Source: Alphaproteobacteria bacterium
Lineage (GTDB): Bacteria > Pseudomonadota > Alphaproteobacteria > Micavibrionales > UBA2020
Assembly: GCA_016794125.1 (NCBI GenBank)
Contig: JAEUKT010000002.1
Coordinates: 1,489,769-1,553,768 of the forward strand
DNA: 64,000 nt
Reading direction: 5' to 3'
Under the pieces are notes generated by a model. That model was not told the DNA's origin. It worked only from the letters and a program-made list of their open reading frames with translations, and made no database searches. The translations under genes and the position numbers were made by a program. Shown here in pieces: positions 25,648-33,416 of this stretch. Position 1 is the stretch's first letter, and every line of letters starts with the position of its first letter.

Positions 25648-26093
25648 CGACGCAAAACTGTTCAAAATCCTGTCTTGGCATCATTCTGTTTTTATCGCTT
25701 ACCGCGAACGTCTTTATGGGCGGCGTTCTGGCAGGCAAGCATTTCTTCGGCGGCGACGCCGGGGGCGGCATGCAGATCGGCAAGGTGATCAAGGCCTTCC
25801 GCGGCTTGAGCGACGAAAGCCGCGAAAAAGCGATGGCCGCCGCAGAGAAAAACTGGCCCGAGGTGCAGAAAAGCCTGAAGGCCGTGCGTGAAAAACGCGA
25901 TGCGGTGAAGAAAATCCTCGCGCAGCCGGAATACAAACAGGAAGACCTCGACAAGGCCTTCGCCGAAGTGCGCGCCGAAGTGAACAACCTGATGGTATCC
26001 GGGCAGGCGCTGGGATCGGACATCCTGCGCGAGCTGACGCCGGAAGAACGCCTGAAGCTCATCAAGAAACTGCCGCGCCCGCCTGCCGAATAG
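25644..26093 (+). CDS. periplasmic heavy-metal sensor (CnrX/ZraP-like)
   Basis: A 149-residue protein starting MTTQNCSKSC. Its ATG overlaps the previous stop codon (ATGA), and GGGAGAG lies upstream. One N-terminal TM helix (LGIILFLSLTANVFMGGVLAG) anchors a helical periplasmic domain: IKAFRGLSDESREKAMAAAE, VREKRDAVKKILAQPEYKQ, DLDKAFAEVRAEVNNLM, LRELTPEERLKLI. The four-helix hook pattern fits the metal-resistance/periplasmic-sensor family (Metal_resist). In the CnrYXH system a protein of this type controls an anti-sigma; by analogy it may modulate the neighbour here. His is almost absent (only HFF near residue 38), so metal binding is uncertain. Confidence 0.7.
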   Translation: MTTQNCSKSCLGIILFLSLTANVFMGGVLAGKHFFGGDAGGGMQIGKVIKAFRGLSDESREKAMAAAEKNWPEVQKSLKAVREKRDAVKKILAQPEYKQEDLDKAFAEVRAEVNNLMVSGQALGSDILRELTPEERLKLIKKLPRPPAE

Positions 26094-26110
26094 GGCGGGG
26101 CAGGGTCGGG

Positions 26111-26144
26111 AAAAAAGCCGGATGTGAACTCCGGCTTTTTTCTT
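26111..26144 (+). terminator. terminator of the ECF operon
   Basis: AAAAAAGCCGGA and TCCGGCTTTTTT pair around TGTGAAC, followed by a T-rich stretch. Confidence 0.85.
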
Positions 26145-26172
26145 TTTTATCAATATCTTACCTTAAATATTA

Positions 26173-26202
26173 TTGACATAATAAATAAACTCCGGTTATA
26201 AA
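26173..26202 (+). promoter_or_regulatory. sigma-70-type promoter candidate
   Basis: TTGACA at 26173-26178 and TTATAA/TATAAA at 26196-26202 with 17-18 bp spacing, about 30 bp before the metallopeptidase start. Confidence 0.6.
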
Positions 26203-26230
26203 TGCTTTTTTGTCCCAACAGGGCAGGGCA

Positions 26231-27232
26231 ATGCACGAGCCGTATGATTCATACAATTTAACGCCTGCGCAGGCAGAGCGGCAGTTGCTGGCGGAAGTCC
26301 GGAAGACCGCGCTTGGGCGGGGATTGCTGGATTACCTTGAACAGCAGGGCGTCGAGATTGTGGTGACCGAGGATGTGCCGCCTGTGATGGGCGCAGGCAT
26401 CGTGGCCGGCGGCGGCTATATGCCGGCGGAGAAAAAACTTTACCTCGACCCGCGCGCGGGTGCCGACCGTCTGTTGCATTTCTTCGCCCATGAAACGCGC
26501 CATGTCGCCCAGATGGAAACGGAAATGCGGCGTAATTTTTCCGCCGCCGCGTTCGAGCCGCGCGGACATTTGTTCGCGGTGCGGCTGATGGAAATGGATG
26601 CCGATGCCTTTGCTGTATATTTTATTTACAATCACGCCCGTGAAACGGGCAGCCACGCCTTTGGCAACCTGTCGAAAAGTACCAGCTGGCGCGAGACGCC
26701 CGACAGTCTGGAGGCCGACCGCGCGCCGCTGTATAACGTGTTCTACGCCGCATGGGTGCAATCCGGCCGCGTTGATGAAGCGGCGGCAATGAAGGCGGCA
26801 GCGCTGGCTTGGCTGGATAACGAACAGCTGGTTTCAGCCTATAACGAAAGCGCGCTGCTCGGCTGGCGCAAGGGGGCGTGGCAGGGGCTTCTGAACCATG
26901 CAGACAACGCGCAAAGTCCGTTTGCCGTGGCCTTTGCCCAAGCGGTGCGCGCGCCGCATGATGTTGCGGGACTGTTCATGGATCGTGCCGCGGATTTTTC
27001 CGGCCTGTTTTCCGGTATCGGAGTACCCGACTATCTGGACGAAGACGCGCTTGCCGGTTTTGCGGTGCAGGTGATGGACGGTCAGGCGAAACTGGCCGAA
27101 ACTGCGCAAACGGCCCTGCGCGGTGCCATCGATGACTTCGCGACGGCGGCATCGCACTACACCGCCATGGCCGATACGCAAAAACCTCGTAAAGCCGCGT
27201 CGCGCAAGGCTTCTCCTCGTGCCGCGGCGTGA
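26231..27232 (+). CDS. DUF6782-like putative zinc metallopeptidase
   Basis: A 333-residue protein. HETRH at residues 87-91 (LLHFFAHETRHVAQ) fits the HExxH zinc-binding motif, with Glu121 in RLMEMDADAFAVY as a likely third ligand; this is the arrangement of DUF6782-type putative metallopeptidases. The rest is helical, with a basic Ala/Lys/Arg C-terminal tail (KPRKAASRKASPRAAA). No signal peptide. A TTG seven codons upstream (26210) is possible, but the ATG is preferred. Substrate unknown. It has its own strong promoter and stands before the signalling cluster. Confidence 0.65.
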   Translation: MHEPYDSYNLTPAQAERQLLAEVRKTALGRGLLDYLEQQGVEIVVTEDVPPVMGAGIVAGGGYMPAEKKLYLDPRAGADRLLHFFAHETRHVAQMETEMRRNFSAAAFEPRGHLFAVRLMEMDADAFAVYFIYNHARETGSHAFGNLSKSTSWRETPDSLEADRAPLYNVFYAAWVQSGRVDEAAAMKAAALAWLDNEQLVSAYNESALLGWRKGAWQGLLNHADNAQSPFAVAFAQAVRAPHDVAGLFMDRAADFSGLFSGIGVPDYLDEDALAGFAVQVMDGQAKLAETAQTALRGAIDDFATAASHYTAMADTQKPRKAASRKASPRAAA

Positions 27233-27328
27233 CATAAACCCGCAACAAAATTAGTTAAACTGTTTTTAAGCTTTACCCCCTATTCTTATAGATGGCTGAT
27301 ATCACCGCCATTGTCTCAGGGGAAATCC

Positions 27329-27754
27329 ATGGCTGCCACGCCGTCTTCACTTGCGGTCCTTGTTGTCGATGATCACATGATCATCCGTCAGGTGGTCGAA
27401 CAGAATTTAAAGAACATGGGGTTCACAGATATCGATACCGCAGGTTCTGCCACCGAAGCGGCGGAGCGCATGGCGGCACGCAATTACGATATTATTTTCA
27501 TCGACTGGATCATGCCCGGCAAAAGCGGATATGCGCTGATGCAGGAATGCCGGCAGGAACGCAAGTTCGACGATGTCGCCTTCGTCATGGTGACGTCTGA
27601 ATCCGACGAGCGGCACATGATCGAGGCGCTGAAGGCCGGCGCAACTTCGTACATCATCAAGCCCGTGCTGTCGAACGTCTTTTCGGACAAGGTCAAAAAA
27701 GTTCTCGACTGGCTCGGCAAGCGTGTCGAAAAGTCGGGCGTTCAATCGGCATAA
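27329..27754 (+). CDS. CheY-like single-domain response regulator
   Basis: A 141-residue receiver domain. Asp14-Asp15 (VVDDHMIIR), phosphoacceptor Asp59 (IFIDWIMPGKSG), Thr89 (MVTSESDE) and Lys111 (YIIKPVLSN) complete the active site. No output domain. A GGGGAAA site sits before the ATG. It is the first gene of the cluster, with the CheX-like gene starting 11 bp later, so the two should be cotranslated and work on the same phosphorelay. Confidence 0.9.
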   Translation: MAATPSSLAVLVVDDHMIIRQVVEQNLKNMGFTDIDTAGSATEAAERMAARNYDIIFIDWIMPGKSGYALMQECRQERKFDDVAFVMVTSESDERHMIEALKAGATSYIIKPVLSNVFSDKVKKVLDWLGKRVEKSGVQSA

Positions 27755-27765
27755 CAGGAAGACGC

Positions 27766-28278
27766 ATGTTAAACATGTCTGGGATCAGAACCGATATTTC
27801 CGGCGTTGTGCAAAGCACGGTGGTCGAAACCTTCAACGGCATGCTGGGGCAAAAAGTCGTGTCGGCCGGCGACTGGGGCGCGCATGCGGCGGGCGGCGGC
27901 ACGCGCATTTACGCCTGCCTGCTGCTGGACCAGACGCGCGGCGCATCTGCCAATTTCTGCTTTACCTTTGATGGCCAGCTGCTGGCACGTACGGCTGCCA
28001 AGTTTTACCCGCCCGAAGTGGCGCGTGAAAAAAACGTGCAGGAAGACATCGCCTGCGCGATTGCCAACATCGTCGGGTCGAAGGTCAAATCATGTCTCAA
28101 CAAATACGGCCATGATTTTCAAATGGCCGTTCCCTTTGTCGCAGGGCCTGACGCGCTTTCGTTCGGGGGCAGCGAGGCAATTCACCTTCATTTCCGATGC
28201 GATGACCAGGCTGGCGCAGATGGTGATGGCCTTGTCGTGGATTTTGGTATTGATGAACGGCCGGCAGGAAACTGCTAA
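27766..28278 (+). CDS. CheX-like protein lacking the catalytic Glu
   Basis: A 170-residue protein. The segment AIANIVGSKVKSCLNKYG followed by FQMAVPFVAG matches the CheC/CheX/FliY phosphatase core (E-x2-N ... P). The Asn (codon 28066-28068) and Pro are kept, but the position three before the Asn, normally the catalytic Glu, is Ala (codon 28057-28059). CheX dephosphorylates CheY; here phosphatase activity may be lost or altered, leaving a REC-binding or dimerising role. The adjacent REC gene fits that partner. Confidence 0.6.
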   Translation: MLNMSGIRTDISGVVQSTVVETFNGMLGQKVVSAGDWGAHAAGGGTRIYACLLLDQTRGASANFCFTFDGQLLARTAAKFYPPEVAREKNVQEDIACAIANIVGSKVKSCLNKYGHDFQMAVPFVAGPDALSFGGSEAIHLHFRCDDQAGADGDGLVVDFGIDERPAGNC

Positions 28279-28293
28279 ACAGGGACAATGCCC

Positions 28294-29427
28294 ATGAAGA
28301 CATTTTCGGCCAGAACATCACAAAGCGGGCTAGCAGACGCACTTGCAAGAGCAAAAGCTATCGCGCCGCAAGTTTCCCTTCTATTCGGCGCGTCGCGTTT
28401 TTTCGCCGACCGGGACAGCATTGAAAAGGCTTTCGCGGGTACAGGTCTCGGCGTCATAGGCTGCTCTACTGCTGGTGAAATTTCAGCTGGCGGCGTTTCG
28501 GACGACAGTTTTTCCCTCCTGGCCTTGCATTTCGACGCAACCGAGGTGAAAACCGCCGAAGCGCCGCTCAAGAACGCGCAGGCATCGCGCGCTGCAGGGC
28601 AGGAGATCGGGAAGAAGCTGGCGGCGCCAAATCTGGCCGGCATATTTGTACTGGCGCCCGGGCTGAATGTGAACGGCAGCGAATTGACGCGCGGCATCGT
28701 TGAAACAGCAGGGAAAAATGTCGTCGTCACCGGCGGTCTGGCGGGTGACGGCGGTGCGTTTGCCGCGACTTTCACGTTTATGAACGGGCATGTATATGGT
28801 GACCATGCGGTTGCTTTTGGGCTTTATGGCGACAAGATCAGCATACGTGCAGGTTCGCGCGGCGGCTGGAAGCCTTTTGGCCCTATACGCCGTGTAACGA
28901 AAGCGTCGGCGAATATTCTATACGAAATCGACGGCAAGCCCGCGCTCAAGCTTTACAAGGAATATTTGGGCGACAAGGCGAAAGACCTGCCCGCGTCAGG
29001 CCTGCTGTACCCGTTTTCCCTGCTTCGCGACGACAGCCGCGAAGATACCGGACTGATCCGCACGATCCTTGGCATTGACGACGCAACCGAAAGCCTCATC
29101 CTTGCGGGCGATATGCCGCAGGGAAGCCTTGTGCGGCTCATGCACGCAGATACTGACAGTCTGGTGGATGGCGCGCAGAATGCGGCCGGTGATGCCGGCG
29201 GCGCAGCGCCGGCCGACACAGCCACGCTGCTGGTGTCCTGCGTCGGGCGCAAGATCATCATGGGCAGCGACGTCGAAGAAGAGGTAGAGGCAGTGACTGC
29301 CGCTATCGGTTCGCAATCCGCTTATGCCGGTTTTTACTCCTATGGTGAAATAGGCCCTTCTGCGGGCGGCAGCTGCGAGCTGCATAACCAGACCATGACC
29401 ATCACCCATATCCGCGAGTCCGCATGA
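28294..29427 (+). CDS. FIST-domain sensor protein (NosP-like)
   Basis: A 377-residue soluble protein. The FIST_N half (about 15-205) has LGVIGCSTAGEISAGGV and VVTGGLAGDGGAFAATF; the FIST_C half (about 215-365) has FLVSCVGRK-type strands and the closing YSYGEIGPSAGGSCELHNQTM. FIST proteins are small-ligand sensors, and one branch, NosP, is a haem nitric-oxide sensor encoded beside a histidine kinase. AGGGA lies 8 bp before the ATG at 28294; another ATG at 28288 is too close to it. The stop overlaps the kinase start (ATGA), so sensor and kinase are translationally coupled. Ligand not determined. Confidence 0.82.
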   Translation: MKTFSARTSQSGLADALARAKAIAPQVSLLFGASRFFADRDSIEKAFAGTGLGVIGCSTAGEISAGGVSDDSFSLLALHFDATEVKTAEAPLKNAQASRAAGQEIGKKLAAPNLAGIFVLAPGLNVNGSELTRGIVETAGKNVVVTGGLAGDGGAFAATFTFMNGHVYGDHAVAFGLYGDKISIRAGSRGGWKPFGPIRRVTKASANILYEIDGKPALKLYKEYLGDKAKDLPASGLLYPFSLLRDDSREDTGLIRTILGIDDATESLILAGDMPQGSLVRLMHADTDSLVDGAQNAAGDAGGAAPADTATLLVSCVGRKIIMGSDVEEEVEAVTAAIGSQSAYAGFYSYGEIGPSAGGSCELHNQTMTITHIRESA

Positions 29428-31127
29428 TATCAAAACGGCTCGCACGTTTATTGCGCAAGCATTTTGACGCTACCGATGCCGATGCCTTTATCGCGGGTCT
29501 TTTGCAGCAGGCCGATGATGTCGATCTGCCCGATAATATCCGCGCCAATATCCGCCGCTTTCCCGACTTCCTTGCACAGGTCGATGACAGTTACAACGAA
29601 CTGGACGAGCGCATGAAAATCGCCGTGCGCAATCTTGAAATGTCGTCGGAAGAACTGAACAACAGCAATTTCGCCCTGATGCGCCACAATATCGCGACGA
29701 ACGCGATGATGGAGGGGTTGGGGCAGGGGTTGTTGTTTTTTGGCCCCGATGGCATCTGTTCTCCTGTTTATTCCCGCGCCTGCCTGACGCTGCTGGAGGG
29801 AAACCCTGCGGATCGGCATATCGCCGATGTGCTGCGCCTTGACGAAGGCCAGCGCGCCGATTTCGAGCCGCTGGTCGGGCTGATGTTCGATATAGATTCA
29901 ACCGCTCTGAGCTTTGACGAGCTGATTGCGCTTGCGCCGCGCTTTTACCCGCATAGCCAGGGCCTGCAGGTCGCGCTGTCTTATAAACCCATGCAGGGCG
30001 CGACCGGAGCGCTGATGGGTATCCTGCTGGTCGCAACCGACATCACGGTCAAAATGCAGGCGCAGGAACGGCTGAGGCAGAAAGAGGAGCAGGTTCTGCG
30101 CACGCTGCGCATCGCCGGCAACCGCGCCAGTTTCATCCACACGCTTCATGTGTTCCGTACGGTATTCGACGAGATGGCGGATACGCGCGATCTTCAGGCG
30201 TTGCGCCGCGACCTGCATACGGTCAAGGGGATGGCAAACGTCTTCTACCTGCACGACATGGCAAAGATGCTGCACGAGATCGAGGGCCGCCTGGCCGCGC
30301 TGCCGCAGGAGGGCTGGCAGGCAGGATTGCGCGCTTTGCGCGCCGAATTCGACGTGCGCCTGGGACTGGGCATCGATCATGCGCACTGGCTGGGGCGTGA
30401 AATCTGGGGCATGGAGTTCGAAACGGGTCACGATGTCATCAGCGTCAGCACCGCCGATCTTGCGCGGTTTGGCGCGGATCTTCATGCCATGCTGCAGTCT
30501 GGCGGCGCATCGCCGGACAGCGCGAGCCGCCTGTTTTTCGAACGCGTCGCGTCGCAAAGCGTCTGGAGCCTGCTGGCGTTTTTCGAAACGCAGTTGTCCT
30601 ATTTTGCCGAAGCCGCCGGACGTTCCATCCGCATCCAGCACGACAGCGGCGACGATGTAAGGCTGTTCCCGGATTTTTACCGCGCATTTTTCGACAGCCT
30701 GACGCATGTCGCCCGCAATATCATGGATCATGCTTACGAACCTGCGCCGCTGCGCGAGATACTGGGCAAGCCGCCGGAGCTGCAGGTGCATATCCGCACA
30801 TCCTATACCGACAGCAGCCGCTCGCAGTTCCAGTTGGTCATCAGCGATGACGGACAGGGTATATCCTTCGACAAGGTCACGAAACGCTTGCGGGAAAAAC
30901 GTGAAAAAATCGAAGGACGCACGGAAGCCGATCTGATGCAGCATATTTTTGACGCCGATTTTTCGACGCGCGACAGCGTGGATATGAACGCAGGGCGCGG
31001 CATCGGCATGAGCGCGGTGAAGGTGGCGGTTGAAAAACTGGGCGGCACGCTGCGCGTGTCATCGACAGAGGGCGTCGGCACGGCTTTGACGGTCGTACTG
31101 CCCGTACTGTGGCAGCCGCACGCCTAA
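29424..31127 (+). CDS. hybrid-layout kinase: PAS-like, Hpt and CheA-type ATPase domains
   Basis: A 567-residue soluble protein. A helical N-terminus (1-90, possible coiled coil) and a PAS-like region (95-210, GLGQGLLFFGPDGICSPVYS, LLVATDITVK) precede an Hpt/P1-like helix with His265 in RRDLHTVKGMANVF. The ATPase follows: N box HVARNIMDHAYEP (429-440), G1 ISDDGQGIS (473-481), and DFSTRDSVDMNAGRGIGMSA (512-530), which is the CheA F-box/G2 pattern, then VAVEKLGG. There is no CheW-like P5 domain and no separate HisKA dimer box, so it is a CheA relative that is not built for chemoreceptor arrays. Input is most likely the FIST partner; output the REC gene upstream. Confidence 0.82.
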   Translation: MISKRLARLLRKHFDATDADAFIAGLLQQADDVDLPDNIRANIRRFPDFLAQVDDSYNELDERMKIAVRNLEMSSEELNNSNFALMRHNIATNAMMEGLGQGLLFFGPDGICSPVYSRACLTLLEGNPADRHIADVLRLDEGQRADFEPLVGLMFDIDSTALSFDELIALAPRFYPHSQGLQVALSYKPMQGATGALMGILLVATDITVKMQAQERLRQKEEQVLRTLRIAGNRASFIHTLHVFRTVFDEMADTRDLQALRRDLHTVKGMANVFYLHDMAKMLHEIEGRLAALPQEGWQAGLRALRAEFDVRLGLGIDHAHWLGREIWGMEFETGHDVISVSTADLARFGADLHAMLQSGGASPDSASRLFFERVASQSVWSLLAFFETQLSYFAEAAGRSIRIQHDSGDDVRLFPDFYRAFFDSLTHVARNIMDHAYEPAPLREILGKPPELQVHIRTSYTDSSRSQFQLVISDDGQGISFDKVTKRLREKREKIEGRTEADLMQHIFDADFSTRDSVDMNAGRGIGMSAVKVAVEKLGGTLRVSSTEGVGTALTVVLPVLWQPHA

Positions 31128-31139
31128 ACGCCACAAACA

Positions 31140-31148
31140 TGGTATAAT
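31140..31148 (+). promoter_or_regulatory. extended -10 promoter candidate
   Basis: TGGTATAAT is an exact TGnTATAAT extended -10, 22 bp before the start codon of the small acidic protein. Confidence 0.55.
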
Positions 31149-31170
31149 ACGGGTATAAAAGGGACCTGCC

Positions 31171-31434
31171 ATGAAACACACTCGTTTTCTCGTCGCTGCT
31201 GCCCTGCTGGTCGCCCAGTCGCTGGCCACCCCTGCACCCGCGCAGTTTCAGGACGGCTTGGGCTTGTACGAGGACGCGCCGGAGGGCGACGAGGCAGACA
31301 GCGCCAAAACCGACAACGTCACCCCCGCCATCAGCGAATACCGCAAGCAGCATCCGCTTGACGAAGATCACGAATATGGCGACGAAGGCGGGCGTGACAT
31401 CATGGCGGATCCCGAAGACGAAGACGAAGACTAG
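31171..31434 (+). CDS. small exported acidic protein
   Basis: An 87-residue protein with a signal peptide (residues 1-24, ending APA before QFQDG). The mature part is strongly acidic (LYEDAPEGDEAD, KQHPLDEDHEYGDEGG, DPEDEDED). It could chelate cations or be disordered. No family recognised. AAAGGGACC lies before the ATG. Confidence 0.6.
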   Translation: MKHTRFLVAAALLVAQSLATPAPAQFQDGLGLYEDAPEGDEADSAKTDNVTPAISEYRKQHPLDEDHEYGDEGGRDIMADPEDEDED

Positions 31435-31579
31435 GTTCCCGGGCCGAATCGCGCAACGATCATGCTTTTCAGCGCAATAATTTATCAAAGCACTTTAGTT
31501 ATTGAATTCATGGTGTTTTAACGTGGTTTTGTTCGCTTCCTGACAGCTGCCTTACAAAGACTTTAACCTTTCACCGATA

Positions 31580-31593
31580 GAATAGATCTATTC
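31580..31593. promoter_or_regulatory. 14-bp perfect palindrome, possible operator
   Basis: GAATAGATCTATTC is a perfect inverted repeat 24 bp before the next start codon and overlaps a possible TAGAAT -10 element. Confidence 0.35.
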
Positions 31594-31617
31594 AAACGAA
31601 AGGAACAAAATACAATC

Positions 31618-31875
31618 ATGTATACCCGCATTCTGACTGTCGCAGCCGTTGCGCTGCTCGGCCTCTCCACCGCAACTTCAACGCCTGTGCTGGCGAACGA
31701 CCACGAGCCTGCCGCTGCCGAAGCGCCTGCTGCTGCAGCGGACACGGCGGCAAAGCCTGCTGAAGGCGCAGCAGCCGCCCCCGCCGAAGAGAAAAAAGAA
31801 GGCGAGGACAAGGATGGCGACGGCAAACCCGACGAAGCCGCCCCCGCGCCTGCGCCCGAGGGAACAACGGAATAG
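31618..31875 (+). CDS. small exported Ala/Pro/Glu-rich protein
   Basis: An 85-residue protein: a signal peptide (LLGLSTATSTPVLA before NDHEP) and a low-complexity mature part of Ala, Glu, Pro and Lys, with DKDGDGKPDEA resembling a calcium-binding type D-x-D-G-D loop. That loop (D-K-D-G-D-G-K) is like an EF-hand or thrombospondin type 3 repeat, but only one copy is seen. Function unknown. GAAAGGAAC precedes the ATG. Confidence 0.6.
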   Translation: MYTRILTVAAVALLGLSTATSTPVLANDHEPAAAEAPAAAADTAAKPAEGAAAAPAEEKKEGEDKDGDGKPDEAAPAPAPEGTTE

Positions 31876-31900
31876 TCTTATCCGTTCAAATATCAGGAAA

Positions 31901-31928
31901 GAGGCCCCGCAAGGGGCCTCTTTTTTCT
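31901..31928 (+). terminator. rho-independent terminator
   Basis: GAGGCCCC-GCAA-GGGGCCTC followed by TTTTTT. Confidence 0.88.
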
Positions 31929-31977
31929 GTGCCGCAACGTGATAGAATGCACTCCTACACAACGACAGGGTTTACAC

Positions 31978-32895
31978 ATGGCTTTCCCCAAGACGCGCAT
32001 CGCGCCCGGCAGCAAGGTTGATTTGTCCAAAATCGATCCCGACGAAACCTTCGGCTGGAAAAAAGAAGATGCCAAGGTTCAGACCGCCGCCAACCTGGAG
32101 CGGATTGCTGAGCTGCAGGAGCTGATGCATTTCGAAAGCAAGTATAGCATGCTGATCGTGCTGCAGGCGATGGATACCGGCGGCAAGGACGGCACGGTGC
32201 GCGTCGTCGGCGGCGCGATGAACCCCGCCGGCGTGCGCGTCGTCAGCTTCAAGGCGCCGACCAAGGAGGAACTCGCCAACGGCTTCATGTGGCGCATCGA
32301 AAACGCCGCGCCGAAAAAACCGGGCGAGGTGGTCATCTTCAACCGCTCTCAATACGAAGATGTCGGCGTGGTGCGGGTCCACAACCTCGTGCCGGAGGCC
32401 ACATGGCGTCCGCGTTTCGACATTATCAAGAAATTCGAAAAAGACCTGACCCTGCCGTCCAAGGAAATCCCCGCCGGCACCCAGGTGCTGAAATTCTTCC
32501 TGCATATCAGCAAGGATGAGCAATGGGGGCGGCTGATGGACCGCGTGAACGACCCCGACAAGCATTACAAGCTGAACGAGGGCGATTTCAAGGAACGCGC
32601 CTTCTGGGACGATTACATGAAGGCCTATTCCGAAGCGATCGAGAAGACATCGACCGAGGACGCGCCGTGGTTCGTCATCCCCGCCAACCGCAAATGGTTG
32701 CGCGACTTGATTATCTCGCAGATCGTGGTCGATCATCTGGAATCACTTAAAATGAAATATCCGCCGCCCGAGGTCGATGTGAAGGAGCTGCAGAAAAAAT
32801 ACTTCCCCGACGGCAGGACGGAACTTGCGGCGGCTGCGCCCGCCGATGCGCCCAGGAAATCGGCAAAAGACGATTTCAAGCCGAAGGGAAAATAG
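31978..32895 (+). CDS. polyphosphate kinase 2 family protein (PPK2)
   Basis: A 305-residue P-loop kinase. Walker A AMDTGGKDG (64-72), the motif VIFNRSQYEDVGVVRVHNLV, and LKFFLHISKDEQWGRLMDR are PPK2 hallmarks. The YEDV form is like the PPK2 subgroup that phosphorylates AMP or ADP with polyphosphate. In E. coli-type Walker A the residue before the second Gly is usually Ala; here it is Gly (D-T-G-G-K). It should transfer phosphate between polyphosphate and nucleotides in the cytoplasm. The basic tail (APRKSAKDDFKPKGK) is probably flexible. No ppk1 or ppx nearby. Confidence 0.88.
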   Translation: MAFPKTRIAPGSKVDLSKIDPDETFGWKKEDAKVQTAANLERIAELQELMHFESKYSMLIVLQAMDTGGKDGTVRVVGGAMNPAGVRVVSFKAPTKEELANGFMWRIENAAPKKPGEVVIFNRSQYEDVGVVRVHNLVPEATWRPRFDIIKKFEKDLTLPSKEIPAGTQVLKFFLHISKDEQWGRLMDRVNDPDKHYKLNEGDFKERAFWDDYMKAYSEAIEKTSTEDAPWFVIPANRKWLRDLIISQIVVDHLESLKMKYPPPEVDVKELQKKYFPDGRTELAAAAPADAPRKSAKDDFKPKGK

Positions 32896-32904
32896 GAGAT
32901 CGGG

Positions 32905-33306
32905 ATGGCTGTATCAATCAACAAAGGCCTCGTCCGCGCGGGCATTTTCCTGAGCGTGCTGTGGATCATTGCGGTCGGTGTTTATGCGGCGGCGGAAGGC
33001 AACCACCGCAACGATGCCTGCGCGATCACCCCGAATGCCGGTTACTGCCATTACAAATTCTGGGCATGGGTCGCGCCGCAATCATCCGTCCAGACGACGA
33101 AGCCGCGCGAGAATGAAACATCCGAAGAACGGCTGAAGCGTGCGATTGTCAAAACCATCGTCAGCGCCATCGATGAAGTGCAGGCGCGCGAATTCCGCCT
33201 GCAACCCGACCGGCTGCTGATCGGCATGTTCGGCCCGCTTGCCGTCATGTGGGGCTTGGGTTTTGGTCTGACATGGGTCGTGCAGGGTTTCCGGCAGCCT
33301 AAATAA
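32905..33306 (+). CDS. small membrane protein with two TM helices
   Basis: A 133-residue protein. TM helices at about 10-29 (VRAGIFLSVLWIIAVGVYAA) and 106-124 (MFGPLAVMWGLGFGLTWVV) bound a loop of about 75 residues containing Cys38 and Cys47 (DACAITPNAGYCHYKFWAW). The loop probably faces the periplasm, where the Cys pair could form a disulfide. TAGGAGAT precedes the ATG; only 9 bp follow PPK2, suggesting cotranscription. Family not recognised. Confidence 0.55.
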   Translation: MAVSINKGLVRAGIFLSVLWIIAVGVYAAAEGNHRNDACAITPNAGYCHYKFWAWVAPQSSVQTTKPRENETSEERLKRAIVKTIVSAIDEVQAREFRLQPDRLLIGMFGPLAVMWGLGFGLTWVVQGFRQPK

Positions 33307-33416
33307 TTCATTATTTTCAATGAACTAGATTGACGTATCCCGCGTTTTGACAAACCGCGAAGGATGGGCTACCGTCCTAACTTCCGCAGATTCAGGAAAA
33401 TGAAAGGCGAGAAACC

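Noticed and set aside
27329..31127. Chemotaxis operon
   Set aside because: REC, CheX-like and CheA-like parts are present, but there is no CheW, CheR, CheB or chemoreceptor, and the kinase lacks the CheW-like domain.
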